Shown here piece after piece: positions 5,489 through 5,735 of a stretch of 5,735 nt of DNA (position 1 is the first letter of the stretch; the number at the start of each line of letters is the position of its first letter). Both the position numbers and the translations under genes were made by a program. Below the pieces are notes generated by a model. The model did not search any database. It had not been told where the DNA came from and worked only from the letters and a program-made list of their open reading frames with translations. The stretch comes from Bacilli bacterium (GTDB lineage Bacteria; Bacillota_I; Bacilli_A; RFN20; CAG-826): contig JAFXLR010000124.1 in the NCBI GenBank assembly GCA_017531065.1, positions 1-5,735 of the forward strand, written 5' to 3'.

Positions 5489-5735
5489 ATGGACAACTAC
5501 AAGACCCTGCTTGAAAAGAAGGAATACGATCTCCTCCTTTCCCTCACCGAAGGCGACCTTTCGCCAGCGGGACTTTCTTATCGTGCCTCGGCCTACCTCG
5601 CCAAAGGCGACGCCAAGCAAGCGTTCAATATCCTTAACGCCCATCGCGACGAGCTTTATAAGGTCAATCCCCTTAAGACGATGAAGAGCATTTTCGAACT
5701 TCGTTTCATCCTCAAGGAGTTCGAGGAAGCCTATG
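5489..5735 (+). CDS. N-terminal part of a probable TPR-like helical protein (3' truncated by window edge)
   Basis: Open from ATG at 5489 to the window end without a stop: 82 codons plus one base. The translation starts MDNYKTLLEKKEYDLLLSLT and continues with helix-pair patterns such as LSYRASAYLAKGDAKQAFNIL (about residues 29-49), which resembles a tetratricopeptide unit (small residues at the helix-packing positions, A-x-x-x-x-G-D-x-x-x-A). A second pair may follow at MKSIFELRFILKEFEEAY. No signal peptide. Codon choice (CTC/CTT Leu, AAG Lys, GCC Ala) matches the neighbours. Function cannot be assigned; TPR-type proteins usually act as protein-interaction scaffolds. No Shine-Dalgarno precedes the ATG, but the coding pattern starts there and no in-frame start lies nearby upstream. 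Confidence 0.75.
   Translation, partial: MDNYKTLLEKKEYDLLLSLTEGDLSPAGLSYRASAYLAKGDAKQAFNILNAHRDELYKVNPLKTMKSIFELRFILKEFEEAY

Overview
The window looks like an ordinary chromosomal housekeeping segment from a Bacillota-type bacterium, plausibly an uncultured Bacilli / Erysipelotrichales / Mollicutes-related lineage. The signs are a mutS2-uvrC pair, strongly Bacillus-like UvrC motifs, classical TTG...TATAAT promoters, U-tract terminators, and moderate GC in genes with AT-rich gaps. The lineage call is inference from motif style; no marker gene here fixes the taxon. All six visible stops are TAA or TAG, and all eight Trp codons in the complete or nearly complete genes are TGG.

Layout: (1) 1-2480, + strand: the 3' end of mutS2 (coiled coil, KOW-like and Smr domains), followed 5 nt later by a complete uvrC. 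Both are DNA-maintenance genes and probably one operon. (2) 2486-2648: a self-contained tRNA-Arg(UCU) unit with its own promoter, encoded CCA and an intrinsic terminator. (3) 2683-3132, + strand: a short flavodoxin-like protein. It converges on a TetR-family regulator (3170-3817, - strand), and the two share a bidirectional terminator. (4) 3818-3959: the divergent promoter region between tetR and a HAD-family phosphatase (3960-4595, + strand). (5) 4585-5409, - strand: a putative lipoprotein of unknown function whose 3' end overlaps the HAD gene by 11 bp. A strong terminator on its strand lies wholly inside the HAD coding sequence. (6) 5410-5488: a compact divergent promoter region, then the start of a probable repeat-type helical protein that runs off the window (5489 onward).

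Apart from the repair pair, the genes do not form a recognisable pathway. I found no mobile element, CRISPR array, riboswitch or defence system. The points most worth a second look are the intragenic antisense terminator at 4544-4577; a recurring start-site architecture with no Shine-Dalgarno sequence and a -10-like hexamer 6-9 nt before the ATG (leaderless mRNAs suspected); and the altered LDxxG motif in the MutS2 Smr domain. No gene-free stretch exceeds 300 bases.
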